Assembly: GCA_036897485.1 (NCBI GenBank)
Contig: JAYMTF010000118.1
Location: 1 to 51,910, forward strand
Length of the DNA: 51,910 nucleotides
Direction of reading: 5' to 3'
Origin: Pelargonium nanum
Lineage: Eukaryota; Streptophyta; Magnoliopsida; Geraniales; Geraniaceae
Made by a program: the position numbers and the translations under genes. Position 1 is the first letter of the stretch. Each line of letters starts with the position of its first letter. This document shows positions 35,953 to 47,619 of this stretch, in pieces. The notes beneath the pieces are model-generated. The model was not told the DNA's origin and searched no databases. It saw only the letters and a list, made by a program, of their open reading frames with translations.

Positions 35953-36240
35953 TGGGCTGGGCCAAAATACGCACATTTATCGGACTATTTTTTGACAGCA
36001 TAGGTCCAATATTATCGAGTCGGATCAATGATGGCCCAAAGTTTGAGGCCCAGAGGGCCGATTTAATCAGAAATCCGGATGCATCATCAGCCGTACACGT
36101 GGCACAGAGGCACAGATTCACAGCTCCATTCTCATTAGGGTTTCAAGACTACGCCTATATATACTACCGCCTCCTCAAATTGACACACACATCGTCTCTC
36201 TCACCAGATTTAGGGGTTTTAGATTATTAGGGTTTTAGAA
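35953..36240 (+). promoter_or_regulatory. snoRNA-cluster promoter: site II motifs, telo-boxes, TATA
   Basis: Site II words TGGGCT/TGGGCC occur at 35953-35963 and, inverted, at 36033-36038 and 36047-36052. Telo-box TAGGGTTT occurs at 36136-36143 and 36228-36235. TATATATA lies at 36156-36163, placing a transcription start near 36190 and the first snoRNA-like unit about 120 bases downstream. Site II plus telo-box is the known signature of plant ribosome-biogenesis and snoRNA genes. It reads toward the array and away from the 35.5-kb gene end. Confidence 0.65.
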
Positions 36241-36307
36241 ACCTAGGGTTTTGCAGATTCAGCGAGGTTTTTGATTCTTCAGATTCAGATAATCTTGAAA
36301 TGGAGAT

Positions 36308-36399
36308 GGAGGTGATGATTATTTCCCCATGTGATCGACGCTGATGATACTGTGCGACTGTTTTTCTCTTCGGAGAATCCAAGCCAGAAATCTGATCCT
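36308..36399 (+). ncRNA. C/D-box snoRNA-like unit, copy 1
   Basis: C box GTGATGA at 36312-36318, D box CTGA at 36392-36395, and flanks GGA and TCC that can pair as a terminal stem. An internal TGATGA (C'-like) follows a CTGA overlap. A UTCTC-type hairpin with a TTCG loop, TTCTCTTCGGAGAA, lies at 36363-36376. The roughly 16 bases before D (GAATCCAAGCCAGAAAT) are identical in copies 1 to 4 and are the obvious guide candidate. The rRNA target is not assigned. Confidence 0.7.
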
Positions 36400-36537
36400 T
36401 CTCCGTTTCTAATTCTACTTTTTCTTTGCAATTTATCAATTTCGTAGTTACATTTCTGCAAATTGGCTGATTTGCTGCATCGTTATGTTAATTTGTAGTT
36501 TTTATTTGTTCATATTTGCTGAATTATCCAGAGGATT

Positions 36538-36628
36538 GGATGTGATGATTATTTCCCCATGTGATCGACGTTGATGACACTGTGCGACTGTTTTTCTCTT
36601 CGGAGAATCCAAGCCAGAAATCTGATCC
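36538..36628 (+). ncRNA. C/D-box snoRNA-like unit, copy 2
   Basis: C box GTGATGA at 36542-36548 and D box CTGA at 36622-36625, flanked by GGA and TCC. The body is nearly identical to copy 1 with two internal changes (GTTGATGACAC for GCTGATGATAC). The spacer before it also resembles the spacer before copy 3, so the duplicated unit is larger than the RNA. Confidence 0.72.
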
Positions 36629-36752
36629 TTCTCCGTTTTTTATTTCTACTTTTTCTCTGTAATTTATCAAACTCGTATTATTATTTATGCATATTTGTTG
36701 AATCGTTCTGTTAAGTTGTTCATATTCGCTGAATTGTCCAGTCCAGAGAATT

Positions 36753-36847
36753 GGAGGTGATGATTATTTCCCCATGTGATCGACGTTGATGAGACTGTGC
36801 GACTGTTTTTCTCTTCGGAGAATCCAAGCCAGAAATCTGATCCTTCT
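36753..36847 (+). ncRNA. C/D-box snoRNA-like unit, copy 3
   Basis: C box GTGATGA at 36757-36763 and D box CTGA at 36837-36840, with TTGGAG and TCCTTCTC flanks. Same guide stretch and TTCG hairpin as copies 1 and 2; internal box reads GTTGATGAGAC. Confidence 0.72.
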
Positions 36848-36912
36848 CTGCTTACAATTCACTTTGGTTGTTTAGTTTTGTTTTTATCTTAAATTTTACC
36901 GAAATTATGTGG

Positions 36913-37011
36913 AGGGGGTGTGATGATTATTTCCCCATGTGATCGAATCTGATGAGACTGTGCGACTGTTTTTCTCTCCGGAGAATCCAAGCCAGAAATC
37001 TGATCCTCTCC
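36913..37011 (+). ncRNA. C/D-box snoRNA-like unit, copy 4
   Basis: C box GTGATGA at 36920-36926 and D box CTGA at 37000-37003. The loop of the internal hairpin changes from TTCG to TCCG while the stem is kept, so the UNCG loop class is preserved. The bases before the internal box differ (GATCGAATCTGATGAG). Confidence 0.7.
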
Positions 37012-37182
37012 TATTTGTAATTTACTGTTAGATCTGGTTGTTTATATCTTTTCTATTATTATTTCGTTGAAATTATTCCTATTTTTAGATGTTCTATTCT
37101 GCATTTAGGACTAACATGATAACAAAATGTTTTTAGTTTGTCTTATTGGTTCTAATTGTCTGTGAAAATTGATTTTTGCAAG

Positions 37183-37278
37183 ATGGAGGTGATGATCCTT
37201 TCCCCAGATGATCGAAGTTGATTAAAACTGTGCTATTTATCTCTCTTTTGAGAGTTCAAGCCAGAACTCTGATCCATA
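37183..37278 (+). ncRNA. C/D-box snoRNA-like unit, copy 5 (diverged)
   Basis: C box GTGATGA at 37189-37195 and D box CTGA at 37269-37272. ATGGA and TCCAT flanks make the best terminal stem of the five. The hairpin is CTCTCTTTTGAGAG, in which the outer T-A pair of the other copies becomes C-G. The guide stretch is altered (AGTTCAAGCCAGAACT), so this copy may have a different target or be decaying. Confidence 0.6.
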
Positions 37279-38190
37279 TTGCAAGTTACCATTTAGTCTG
37301 CATTGCTCACCTTTATTAAATTTGGTGTTAAGTTTTTGTTTCAATTGTTTTTGTTAGTATGTATTCAGTCCAAAATTTCAAAAGGATGCAATGCTATGTT
37401 CAGAATTTGTTTACGTTGTCTAATCTACTCTTTTCTGTTCTTATGTTTTATTTATGCAGGTTACTTGTATGTGACAAAGCAGTTTGTAATATTTGTTGAT
37501 TATTTGTACTTTCATTTTCAATGACTACTGTAACTTACCATAAGTTTATGTTAGAATATGTTGTATTCAATGGTTAATTTCTGTACTTTTGATTCAAATG
37601 AATAAAAATTCTTTAATTTTAATTGTTCTGTTTCAGACTAGTTCTCTGACTTTGTAAGTTTTAGTTTTACATTCAAGTGAACCCCTAGCTAATTGCTTTG
37701 TTTCACAAAATTTGTAACATTTTTTCTCCTAACTAACTCAACTCATATATTACAAGATTTGTAACATATTTTATCCTTACAAACTCAACCCTAAGCCTTA
37801 TGATTATAATTTTGGGACTAGTTTTTATCAAGTGTAAAATTCAACTTAAACTACTCGAAATTTGTAGTATTATTAACCTCTTGAATTTTTTGACCTTGAT
37901 GTAATTAGAATTGTAAACAACTAGAAATTTTTTATTAACAATATAGAAAATATCTGAATCCAAAAACTGAAATTTCAAGTGTCTTGTTTAGAATTCTTCT
38001 ATTTCATTATCAAAGTGTCCTTTTTTCTATCTGAATTTTCGTGCCATAAGATACATTATTCATATGGCAGATGAGTTAGTATCCACATGTATTCGAGAAT
38101 ACAATAAGAAATGCATAGCTTAACAAATTTCTCTTTAATCTTTCTCAAAATGGAGGGAATATAAATTATCAACTTAGTCAAATTTTCTGT
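37279..38190. other. snoRNA transcript 3' region and SDG40 3' flank
   Basis: AT-rich with no coding region. AATGAATAAAAATTC near 37598 could serve as a polyadenylation signal for the snoRNA transcript. The left part of the interval is plus-strand downstream sequence; the right part is minus-strand 3' UTR of the SET-domain gene. Confidence 0.4.
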
Positions 38191-41113
38191 TCATATCAAA
38201 AGAGAATTGATAGTTTCAGTACAGTATGATACACAATCAACAAGAATTTTCTTATACCTGAGCCTCCACTGAATAGCCAATTTCAATTTATCCATAGCTC
38301 TTCCAATCTTCCCACATAAACGAAACTCATCAGCACTTTCTCCAATCTGTATGCCATTTGCCACTAGAAAACCGCAAACCTCGCTTCCACCTGTGGACAG
38401 AAGAACCTTCATATTTATCGGGTCACGGAGATCTTGCATTTTGTCAATAAATGCTACCAGCAAATTGTCTTCTTCAATGGAAGATGGCAGTGCCTCCAAA
38501 ATTAGGGCACAGCTCTTCGATATCAGTTTCATTACAGATATCTCGTTCTCCACCGAGAGTTGAGCTCCAGAGTAAACGAGGTGGCTGATGGACCTGCGCT
38601 GGTTTGGTGGGGTTGTTTGTAACCGCATGGCACAAAGTAGTGCAAAAGATGGGTTCCCGTTCCAATCAATGTACAAAGACTCTTTGGGCCACGAACATGA
38701 GGAATAGATTTGAGGCTCCAAGGGGATAAAAACCTTGTCATTTGGGTTTTCGTTTAGAAGAAATCCATAGTGTTCGAGTAGCTCCAAGTTTGTGTATGTT
38801 CCGTAACTCAAAAGAGCCTGCAGGGAATAAGGCTAGCATTTTAATTCCATGTTACAAAATCCAAATTGTAAATCAAATTACGTACCAATTCTGAACATAT
38901 GTCCCAAAATGATTGTCCACTTTTCCTTTTAATTACTTGGTTATGCATGAATTACTAACTATATCCCTTATTTTCAAGCATGAAGTATATAATATAACTT
39001 CAGATTATGCTCTAAATAAAACTGTTCATTAGTACCTGCTCTCCTTTTTTGTAACTTCTCTTGGCAAAGAAGCAGTATGCACCGATATCGTCCTCAAATC
39101 CACCATCTGTTAACCTCTGAAATTGCTCACTCTTCACATCTTCTAAGCCACATTGCTCCTCTCCCGGCGCAGCATAGTTAAATAAATCCCCCACTGGGCA
39201 TAAACATCCAGCATCGTCCCACGGCACATGCAATGTGCGTGAGGATATCTTCAAATGCAACAAACATTAAACTTATAAGCCATATATATCAACGAAATGA
39301 TATAAAGAAATTATAGAAGATGAGAGTGCTTTCACATGAACACATTAAACTTTTTCTCTCTTGACAATCAAGCCCCAAATTCTTAGAGATGAATACCGAA
39401 CACACAATAGCCCCAATTAGTTTTTGGGTTGGGCCTTCATGAGGCATAATGGGGATCCGGTCGGATGATATGCACATTTTCTATAGCAAATGCACATAAC
39501 CCATGCTGCTTGCGGAACCCGAAAAATCAGACTCAAAATCTGAACTTGTCAGCATAATGCAAACTTAGGACACAAGTTCCTTAAATTCTAGTCAACATGT
39601 ATTAGTTGTAATAGAAGGCTAAAAGAACTCACTGTTGCCAAAGCCCAGAGCCAAGCTCTAAATGATCGAAGCCGTGGCTTAAGCATAAGTTCTTCTAATA
39701 GTCCTTTAGCTTCGTTCCACTCCATCTCAGCCTTCGAAACAGCCCTCTCTGCAGCCCAGATAGCATCATTCACCTAAAAAGCATAATTTTTTTTAAAAAC
39801 TTTGGCATTGCTTCACTAGCGTTTAAAAACCCTAATCAAACAAACATTTGCTTCAAAATGGTAAAAGACTCTAAAGTACCAAACATCACTAGTTGTAGAA
39901 AATAACAAACCTAACCTAACGAAGAGAATATAACATCAAGTCAGAAACCGAACTTGCAGAGACTGTGTCTCGAATCTACCGAATGTTGCTAGCGTGTCGT
40001 AACTCCGCGGCAAATGCATAAGGTAGGGATGCCACCAAGAACTCATCCCTTTACCCATTTCATACAATAAGCAAACAGCTAATATCTGCATTTCAAAGAT
40101 AAGAATACAAAGATCTTCAAATCAAACAAAGCAAGCAAGGCAAAGTAAAAAAATCAATAAATCAAACCCTTGACATCTCGTAAGGAGTATAATCCATTTG
40201 ATTTATGTTCTGAATTGGTCCATTCGGTCACGATACTGTCTACATTGCGTGACATTTCATTTTCTTTTCATTTTTAGTTTAAAAATACAGAAAAGCCAAT
40301 TTGGCCCCCTTAGTATTCTCTTATGTTCCTAAACTGTCCATTTAGTATAAAATTTGTTCCAAATGACAACCAAATTAGAGCAAAAATGCTTACTACTACC
40401 TCCGTTTCTAAGTAAGTGTCGTTCTACCATTGACATTCCAATTATACCCCTATAATATTCACAGATACTGTATTAATCACTACTACTAATAATTCAATTC
40501 AACAAGCAAACGAGTAATTAACGAGTATAAGGTTAACTATGTCATTTTACTCTATGCAACTAAATTTGAAACCAAAATCAAATTAAGAACCAATTCGTCC
40601 CAAAATCTATACTAAAAGAATTTATTTGCAAGATTCTCAGTACTGAACTCAATTAAAAATGTCTCCTTTCTCTACATTTTCTCAGCATCCAAACAGAAAC
40701 ATCAATAAGAACCGAAACAGATACCTGATTTGATGACAAAGAAGAGTGCCTATTGACAGCAACAGAGAGTCTCTGATCTCTCAATACACTCTCTCTCGTC
40801 ATCAAAACTGATTTCGGAACTCTGAGAACCAATTCCCCTTTTCTCAAATCACGCGCAGCACCTAACCCTCGCCTGCACCATTTCCATGAAATCCACAAAT
40901 GAATGAAAATTGAAAACAAAACAGGAGTCCCAGAAAGCAATAGAGAGATCGAATTCAATACCCTCCTGCCTCAGGAAAGTGAGCGACGGAGAGCGAATGG
41001 CCCAAACAGGAGGAGCTAGGGTTTTGAGATTTGAGAGTTATCGGCGAATCTGTCACTCCGACCTCTGACGCCCATTCCAGAAACTTCTCGAAGTTTCCTT
41101 CTTCTAGATCCAT
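38191..41113 (-). CDS. SDG40: SDG40-like SET-domain lysine methyltransferase
   Basis: Non-histone type protein methyltransferase of the plant SDG40 group, related to Rubisco large-subunit methyltransferase and SETD3/4. Exons on the minus strand: 41113-40962, 40872-40725, 40085-39954, 39773-39633, 39248-39036, 38817-38191; 470 residues, all joints in frame. The beginning is CLGHSLSVAHFPEAGGRGLGA across the first joint (GGRGLGAARDLRKGELVLRV). Exon 3 (44 codons) supplies LLYEMGKGMSSWWHPYL and LPRSYDTLATFGRFE. Exon 5 has CPVGDLFNYAAPGEE, the SET substrate/cofactor motif. Exon 6 opens LLSYGTYTNLELLEHYGF, with the catalytic-type tyrosine, and then the C-terminal Rubisco-LSMT-type substrate-binding domain (residues about 290-470). 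Recognised from overall similarity to Arabidopsis SDG40. Substrate unknown. Confidence 0.9.
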
Positions 41114-41557
41114 CTCTCGCCGCCGCTTCTGGTTCTTCTTCTTCTTCTTCTCTGGAAGTGTAGCTCCGTTGGCGCGAGCGAATCGAGCTCTGTTTTTAAT
41201 CCAACGGTCGACGATTGTTCAGGCCGATTTGAGCTATGGGCCTTAAAACGGGCCTAAACAGCTTAACGGGCCTTAAATATTTTTAAATTGGGCCCTGGTC
41301 CATTTTGAGAAAGCCCGATTTAATTTAGTTACACTCTCAATTAGCTTCTAGACGACGCCGTATTATTCAGTCATACAGCAGTATCAGAAACGACGTCGTC
41401 TCAAGTAGGTCATCTGATTCGAAACCAAATCCGAAACCCTATATATGCAGAGCACATTGCGCCTCTGGTTCTTCTTCGCTATCTGTCGCTCACAGTCACA
41501 GCCTCCAGTTCCGGCCTCAGCAGCGACACCAATCTCTCTCTAAAGCAGAGCAGATCA
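41114..41557. promoter_or_regulatory. Divergent promoter shared by SDG40 and RPS25
   Basis: Only 444 bases separate the two start codons. Site II TGGGCC occurs at 41237-41242 and 41289-41294, with further CGGGCC words between. On the RPS25 side a telo-box AAACCCTA at 41434-41441 overlaps TATATAT at 41440-41446, about 115 bases before the RPS25 ATG. Site II plus telo-box is typical of ribosomal-protein genes; its effect on SDG40 is inferred. Confidence 0.65.
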
Positions 41558-43064
<1,507 letters not shown>

Positions 43065-43214
43065 CTGTTATGAAGATAGAGCTGTTCCATGCAAGCTAGC
43101 AGCTAATGGTTTTTGTCTTGTTTTTTAGTTTTTTGCTACTATTTCTGAGAGAATTGGATTCTTTCAATGCTTGTTTATTTTGAATATTTATGTTTTTGTT
43201 GGATTTTTTAGCAT

Positions 43215-43850
43215 TACATGTTGACTATTACTATATACCAATGAGTCCTTCAACTTAATAGCTATATTAATGGTTGTGGAAGGATTATTTGCACATAATG
43301 TTCAATCGTTAGACTTGATAACTACAATTTTAATAATCAATCTATTCGAGAGATACTCATTTTCAAAATGATGTATTACATTACTTTCAAATACGTTCAC
43401 TATACATAATTTAAATGAGAAAATGTGCAATGTACATAACTGTGACTTCAAACTACATTGCTAGGCATAAACTTCCTATGCACGAGACTTTATTTATGAT
43501 TACAATTCGGCACTCGTGTTTTTGTACTCAATATAAATCAACCTGCGCCAAATCTTATCCTGGTACAATCCACACTTACCCGACTGTCAACCCCCCTTTA
43601 ATCGACTCTAACCCGACACGACTAACTTTTGGGTCGGGTCGGGTCGCGCAATTAATTGTATATTATGCCTAAAACTCAAAAACCAATCCTAAGAGCTTCA
43701 AGTCACAGTCCTCTTACAATTTTTTAAAATAAAATTCCTAAATTTTTGTTTTCTTTTCAAATAATTATCTTCTAATTATTTATCATTTTAATTCCTGCAA
43801 AATTGAAAGCCGAACCAGACAGTCTCAGGCTGAGAATTCGAAACCATAAC
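43215..43850. other. Intergenic, no gene seen
   Basis: AT-rich with a short TTTGGGTCGGGTCGGGTCGC run near 43629 that belongs to a dispersed repeat type seen elsewhere in the window. No coding region is supported. Confidence 0.4.
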
Positions 43851-43854
43851 CCCA

Positions 43855-44869
43855 ACATCATCAATGAAAGCTCTTTACCAGATCTAAGCCATAACCTCAG
43901 AGTCAAAGGTACGTTTACGTCTCGACCATTTTTATTAACCTGAAATTGCCTTTAACTGTTCGTTGAAAATCATCGAAGTCGACCATTTTTGAATAGTTCT
44001 GCAACCATGCATTTGATTTTTGATTCAAATTTGTACCAATTTGTGCGTAATTAAGTTTGTTTGTGATTTGATTTGCTTGATAATGACGGTGGGATTGGGC
44101 ATATGCAATTTATTTTGCTCTGTTTCGTTTCGAGAACCGAATAATTAGAGTATTTGTCGCTGGAGAACAACCCAGAAATTATTTGTCCCCCTTTCCCCCC
44201 CAATTTTGAGATAAATATGAAAAAGCCCTAAGAATTATTAGAGTAATGCAAAATCCCTGTTTTTACCATATTCATGTCACAATATATGAATCTGGTTTCT
44301 CAGAATTATGGGTTCGTATCAGAAATAGGTTTTTATTATAATGAATGTAACTATATATATTGATAGCTGCTGTGACTGTTCCAACGGTTAAGTATTTGAA
44401 TTTCGATGTGGCACGGTCTCTTATTTGGGTTTTAATCCCCATGGTGTTGCTAGATAAATGTCTTATTCTCGTTTTTGCCAATATGTCGTCGTTGTAATAA
44501 GGTTTGAAGTTTCGGCCTTTTGGATGTCGTTTGTCTGTTTCTTGCATTTCATGTTGTTGTTTCTTGTTGCTTGATTTTGTTAGAGTTTGTTATGCTTTGT
44601 CGGATTGCTAGCTGGAGAGTGTAGCTTTAATTGGGTCTGCATTATCTTTTGTGTTCATTCTGATTCATGAAATGAATATTGACCTTTGAGAGATTTGGCT
44701 CTGTGAGTTGTGCTGGTGTGTCTGAGACCATTGTTGCTGTTTGATTGAAGCTTTGAGAGACGAGGTCACCAGAAAAGCTCTTTGTATGGTTGGTGTAAGA
44801 ACGTTCTATTGTAGTTTTGCAGCTTACTGCACAAAGATTTTGTTTGAAAATTTTGCTGCCCGTCGAACC
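43855..44869 (+). other. Probable 5' non-coding exon(s) and leader of the small membrane-protein gene
   Basis: A CAACATCATCAATGAAAGC-type stretch ending CAAAG then GTACG near 43909 has a good donor, and an intron-like T-rich stretch follows. The leader resumes by about 44750. This would be a 5' UTR intron. It is inferred only from splice-site-like sequence and the long gap before the start codon. Confidence 0.3.
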
Positions 44870-46386
44870 ATGATGCGCATCTATATACAATGTCTGTTCA
44901 TATTACTCTGCATCATTGGTGGACTACCTTTTGGTCTCGGGTAAGTGTTAATGTTTATTGAAAAATATGTGTATATGGCTTTGTAATCTTATCCGAGTCT
45001 TATAGATATGTTACCGTTTTGTAGGATTGAGAGCAAATCTTTGAATGTAGGAGAGGAGAGATTGGCAGAAACCCTACCATTGCAAATGGGTTCTCGACGC
45101 TACCAACTGCAAGGACTCAAATCAAATACTTGGTACGAAGTGAAGATATCGTATCCAGCTTCTGTATGTATTTTGATGTATTCTAGCTGTTGTCTTTTAA
45201 GCATTCTCGATATGAATACTGATCTTATATCAAATAAATAGATTCCCGCTAGCTTTTCTATACAACTGAAAAGAGGTGTCTCGGATTTAGATTCAGAGCT
45301 GAACCGGAATAGACGATTGCTCAATACTGAAAAGTTAATTTTCAAGACTGATAGTCTTGACTCGCATAGCAATCAGGTTTAGTTCATTTTTTGTGGAATT
45401 TCAAACCTATTTTTCATGTTATTAGACAACTAACAGTTGGGAGGTTTGGGATTTCTCAGGATGGATGGTATGTTTTGGTGAACGTTGAACCTGAGGGGAT
45501 TGTTGCAATACCACACGTAAAGGAGAGGGAATTTATCGTTTTCAATATAGGTAATTATAATTCATATAGCTACCGAAATATAAATGACTATAATTGCATA
45601 TTGTTGTGGGCTCGTAAATTTTCATTTGTACACATATATGTAGTCATTGCCTCTATAATTTTAGTTCGTAGATTTTCCACACTCGTTCATTATCTCCACG
45701 ACTACATCTATATGTTCCTCAAAACTTCACACCTGATGGATTGTATCTTCATGTTAGGTGAATGGCTAAATCCCATTATTAGACTAATACTTTAACCCGA
45801 CACGATTAGCACAACACAACCTAACATGTTTCGCGTGATAAGACCCAATTAACACGTTTTGCACGGCACACCCCAACATGCTTGGCACGACACGTCACAA
45901 AACGATAAAATATCACAAATTTAACCTATTTAACAAGACATGATTACAAAATTAGTGAGCACAAGCACGCTTATTTTCTTTCATATTGCCTTGAAACACC
46001 ATAACAATTTTTCTTCAATGGCCTATTATCACACTGGTAATTTGTCGTATATCTCTGCTTCCTTTTGTTTTCTTTATCTTCTTCATATTATGGCATTATT
46101 CAATTTATACTAAAATGATGATATTCATCTCAGTATATGCTCCATTCCATCTCTTACATGATTTGTTTACACTACAATGGTTTCAACGTTTTATGTTAAT
46201 TAACTATTCTTATCTTTCACGACAGTTTGTGATGAACTATTGTTAGGCATCCCACACCAAGCCTGGTTGGTTGTTGTCTTGGTGCTGCTATGCTTGATAC
46301 TGTCATTTATCATTCCCAAGTTCCTTCCGTCTTTTTTGCTGCCGAATAATCAAAGCTCTCACTCTGTTGTTACCAAGAATTCGTGA
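44870..46386 (+). CDS. Conserved small type I membrane protein, function unknown
   Basis: Exons: 44870-44940, 45025-45163, 45242-45376, 45460-45550, 46226-46386; 198 residues, in frame throughout. Residues 1-27 are a hydrophobic signal sequence (IQCLFILLCIIGGLPFGLG). The middle is soluble, with RYQLQGLKSNTWYEVKISYP, IPASFSIQLKRG, LNRNRRLLNTEKLIF and DGWYVLVNVEPEGIVAIP. A single membrane segment lies at about 158-178 (AWLVVVLVLLCLILSFIIP), followed by a short tail ending VVTKNS. The fold and role are not known to me, but closely similar plant proteins exist, so the model is real. It predicts an ER/Golgi or plasma-membrane protein with its main domain in the lumen or outside. Confidence 0.8.
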
Positions 46387-46489
46387 AATTGACTGAGAAG
46401 AAAAACATCTCTTGGTATCTATCCTTTCTAAACCTTTTTAATGTGCATTTGAAATTGCAAGTAGTTTTATTGTTGAGATAGAAAGCATA

Positions 46490-46697
46490 GTGAGAAAAAT
46501 CAGTCGATTTGGATTTTGGTCGGTTTAGAAGACCTAAACCGAACCTTATCTGCAAGAGGTGTAGTTTCGTGTGGGTTGGGTTTGTCATAAAAGAGGTGTG
46601 GGCCGAGTGCGGAACTGCGGATTGCCCGACCCGATTCGACCTGAAAAAACACGGGTTTCGGGTACTAGCTGGTTTGGACTCAATTTGCCTGCTCTAG
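46490..46697. mobile_element. hAT-like MITE copy downstream of the membrane-protein gene
   Basis: The left end AATCAGTCGATTTGGATTTTGG resembles the family start (core GATTTGGATTTTGG), and the right end, read on the other strand, is TAGAGCAGGCAAATTGAG. The interior has CCTAAACCGAACC and GCCCGACCCGATTCG words. It probably lies in the gene's 3' flank or UTR. Confidence 0.45.
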
Positions 46698-46734
46698 GAA
46701 GAACATTTTTTCTTAAACCTAACAAGTATGCTCT

Positions 46735-46951
46735 TAGAGCTGACAATTTGGGCCTATGCCTGTGGGTACCCGAAATCCGATCCGTATTTTAGCGGGTTCT
46801 GGTTGCTTAAATAGGCACGATTAGTTTTCTTGGGTTTGATCAGTTTCCCCTGGGAAAATTGATGGTCGGGTTGAGTTTGAGTAAGGCCTATTAAACTCGA
46901 GCTAGAGAAACCCAATTCGAATTTGACATGAAACCCAAATTGGCAGCGATT
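46735..46951. mobile_element. hAT-like MITE copy
   Basis: The left end is TAGAGCTGACAATTTGGG, and the right end on the other strand is AATCGCTGCCAATTTGGG; they share GCTG, CAATTTGGG and spacing. The interior carries GGGTACCCGAAATCCG and GGTCGGGTTGAG. Flanking octamers do not match. It follows the 46490 copy after only about 40 bases. Confidence 0.5.
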
Positions 46952-46984
46952 GGTTATACTTTTTCTCTTTGTTGGATTCTTTCA

Positions 46985-47185
46985 GGGATCGGGGAAGTAT
47001 GGAAGTGAAATGGTGGAGCCGGTTCATGCACAAGCCACTGCAAAGCAGAACTCAAGAACCAACCAAAGAAAGGGGACTAGGCCAACAAACTCACGATTTT
47101 CGTATTCTGCAACTTTTTATCGGCCTTAAATTTTTCCACTGAGTGGCGAGGCACGTTTGTACTAACGAAAAGTAGGTGGGGAAGA
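46985..47185 (+). other. Possible 3' UTR exon
   Basis: A T-rich tract ending TTCTTTCAG precedes GGATCGGGGAAGTATGG at 46986, an acceptor-like site. The following roughly 190 bases are less AT-rich than their surroundings but carry no long frame. It could be a spliced, non-coding last exon of the membrane-protein gene, with the two MITEs inside the intron. Confidence 0.25.
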
Positions 47186-47323
47186 AAAGTTGTGTAGGAT
47201 TTGATAAATTTGAATGAGATATAACTTTTGTTGCATGTTATCCAATTTTCCCTCTATTGTCATTGCATCAAATTCCTTATTCCATATGTTAGGTGTTGCC
47301 CATAATATTAAAGTTCACATTTT

Positions 47324-47606
47324 TTCGCATGTTATTTCGGCGATCCAGATTGAAGGGGAGGGTGACACCAGTGCATTTGGTCTGATAGTTTCAGACATTC
47401 GTGATTTGTCTGATTATTTTCTTAGAGTTGAGTTTGTTCATGTCAGTCAGTCTGCGAACCGAGTTGCCCATGCTTTAGCTAAGTCCTCGAATTCTGTGTT
47501 AGGCATTTCGACGTGGGTTGGTCTTTCGACCCCGTCTTTCATTGGGAGTTTGTTGGATGCTGATTTTGAGTAGTTCTTAATAAAATGGCTCCTTTCAAAA
47601 GAAAAA
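47324..47606 (+). mobile_element. 5'-truncated LINE (RNase H end) with 13-bp TSD
   Basis: The frame SHVISAIQIEGEGDTSAFG, then FVHVSQSANRVAHALAKSS and WVGLSTPSF, is the RNase H tail typical of plant L1-type LINE reverse transcriptases. It ends at a stop (47571-47573) followed by TTAATAAAATGGCTCCTTTC and a poly(A)-rich tail. AAAGTTCACATTT occurs at 47311-47323 and 47607-47619, a 13-bp target-site duplication. The reading frame extends upstream of the insertion by chance, so there is no host gene here. Confidence 0.85.
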
Positions 47607-47619
47607 AAAGTTCACATTT

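Noticed and set aside
36031..36240. 92-codon plus-strand frame (from 35952) as the first exon of a protein gene hosting the snoRNAs
   Set aside because: It spans promoter motifs and a TATA box, so most of it is not transcribed; no conserved residues.
36308..37278. CRISPR-like array
   Set aside because: Spacing is irregular (163-270 bp), the units are about 90 bases with C/D boxes, and the genome is eukaryotic.
47214..47573. 119-codon frame as a host gene
   Set aside because: The conserved part is a LINE RNase H end bounded by a target-site duplication; the upstream residues are chance read-through.
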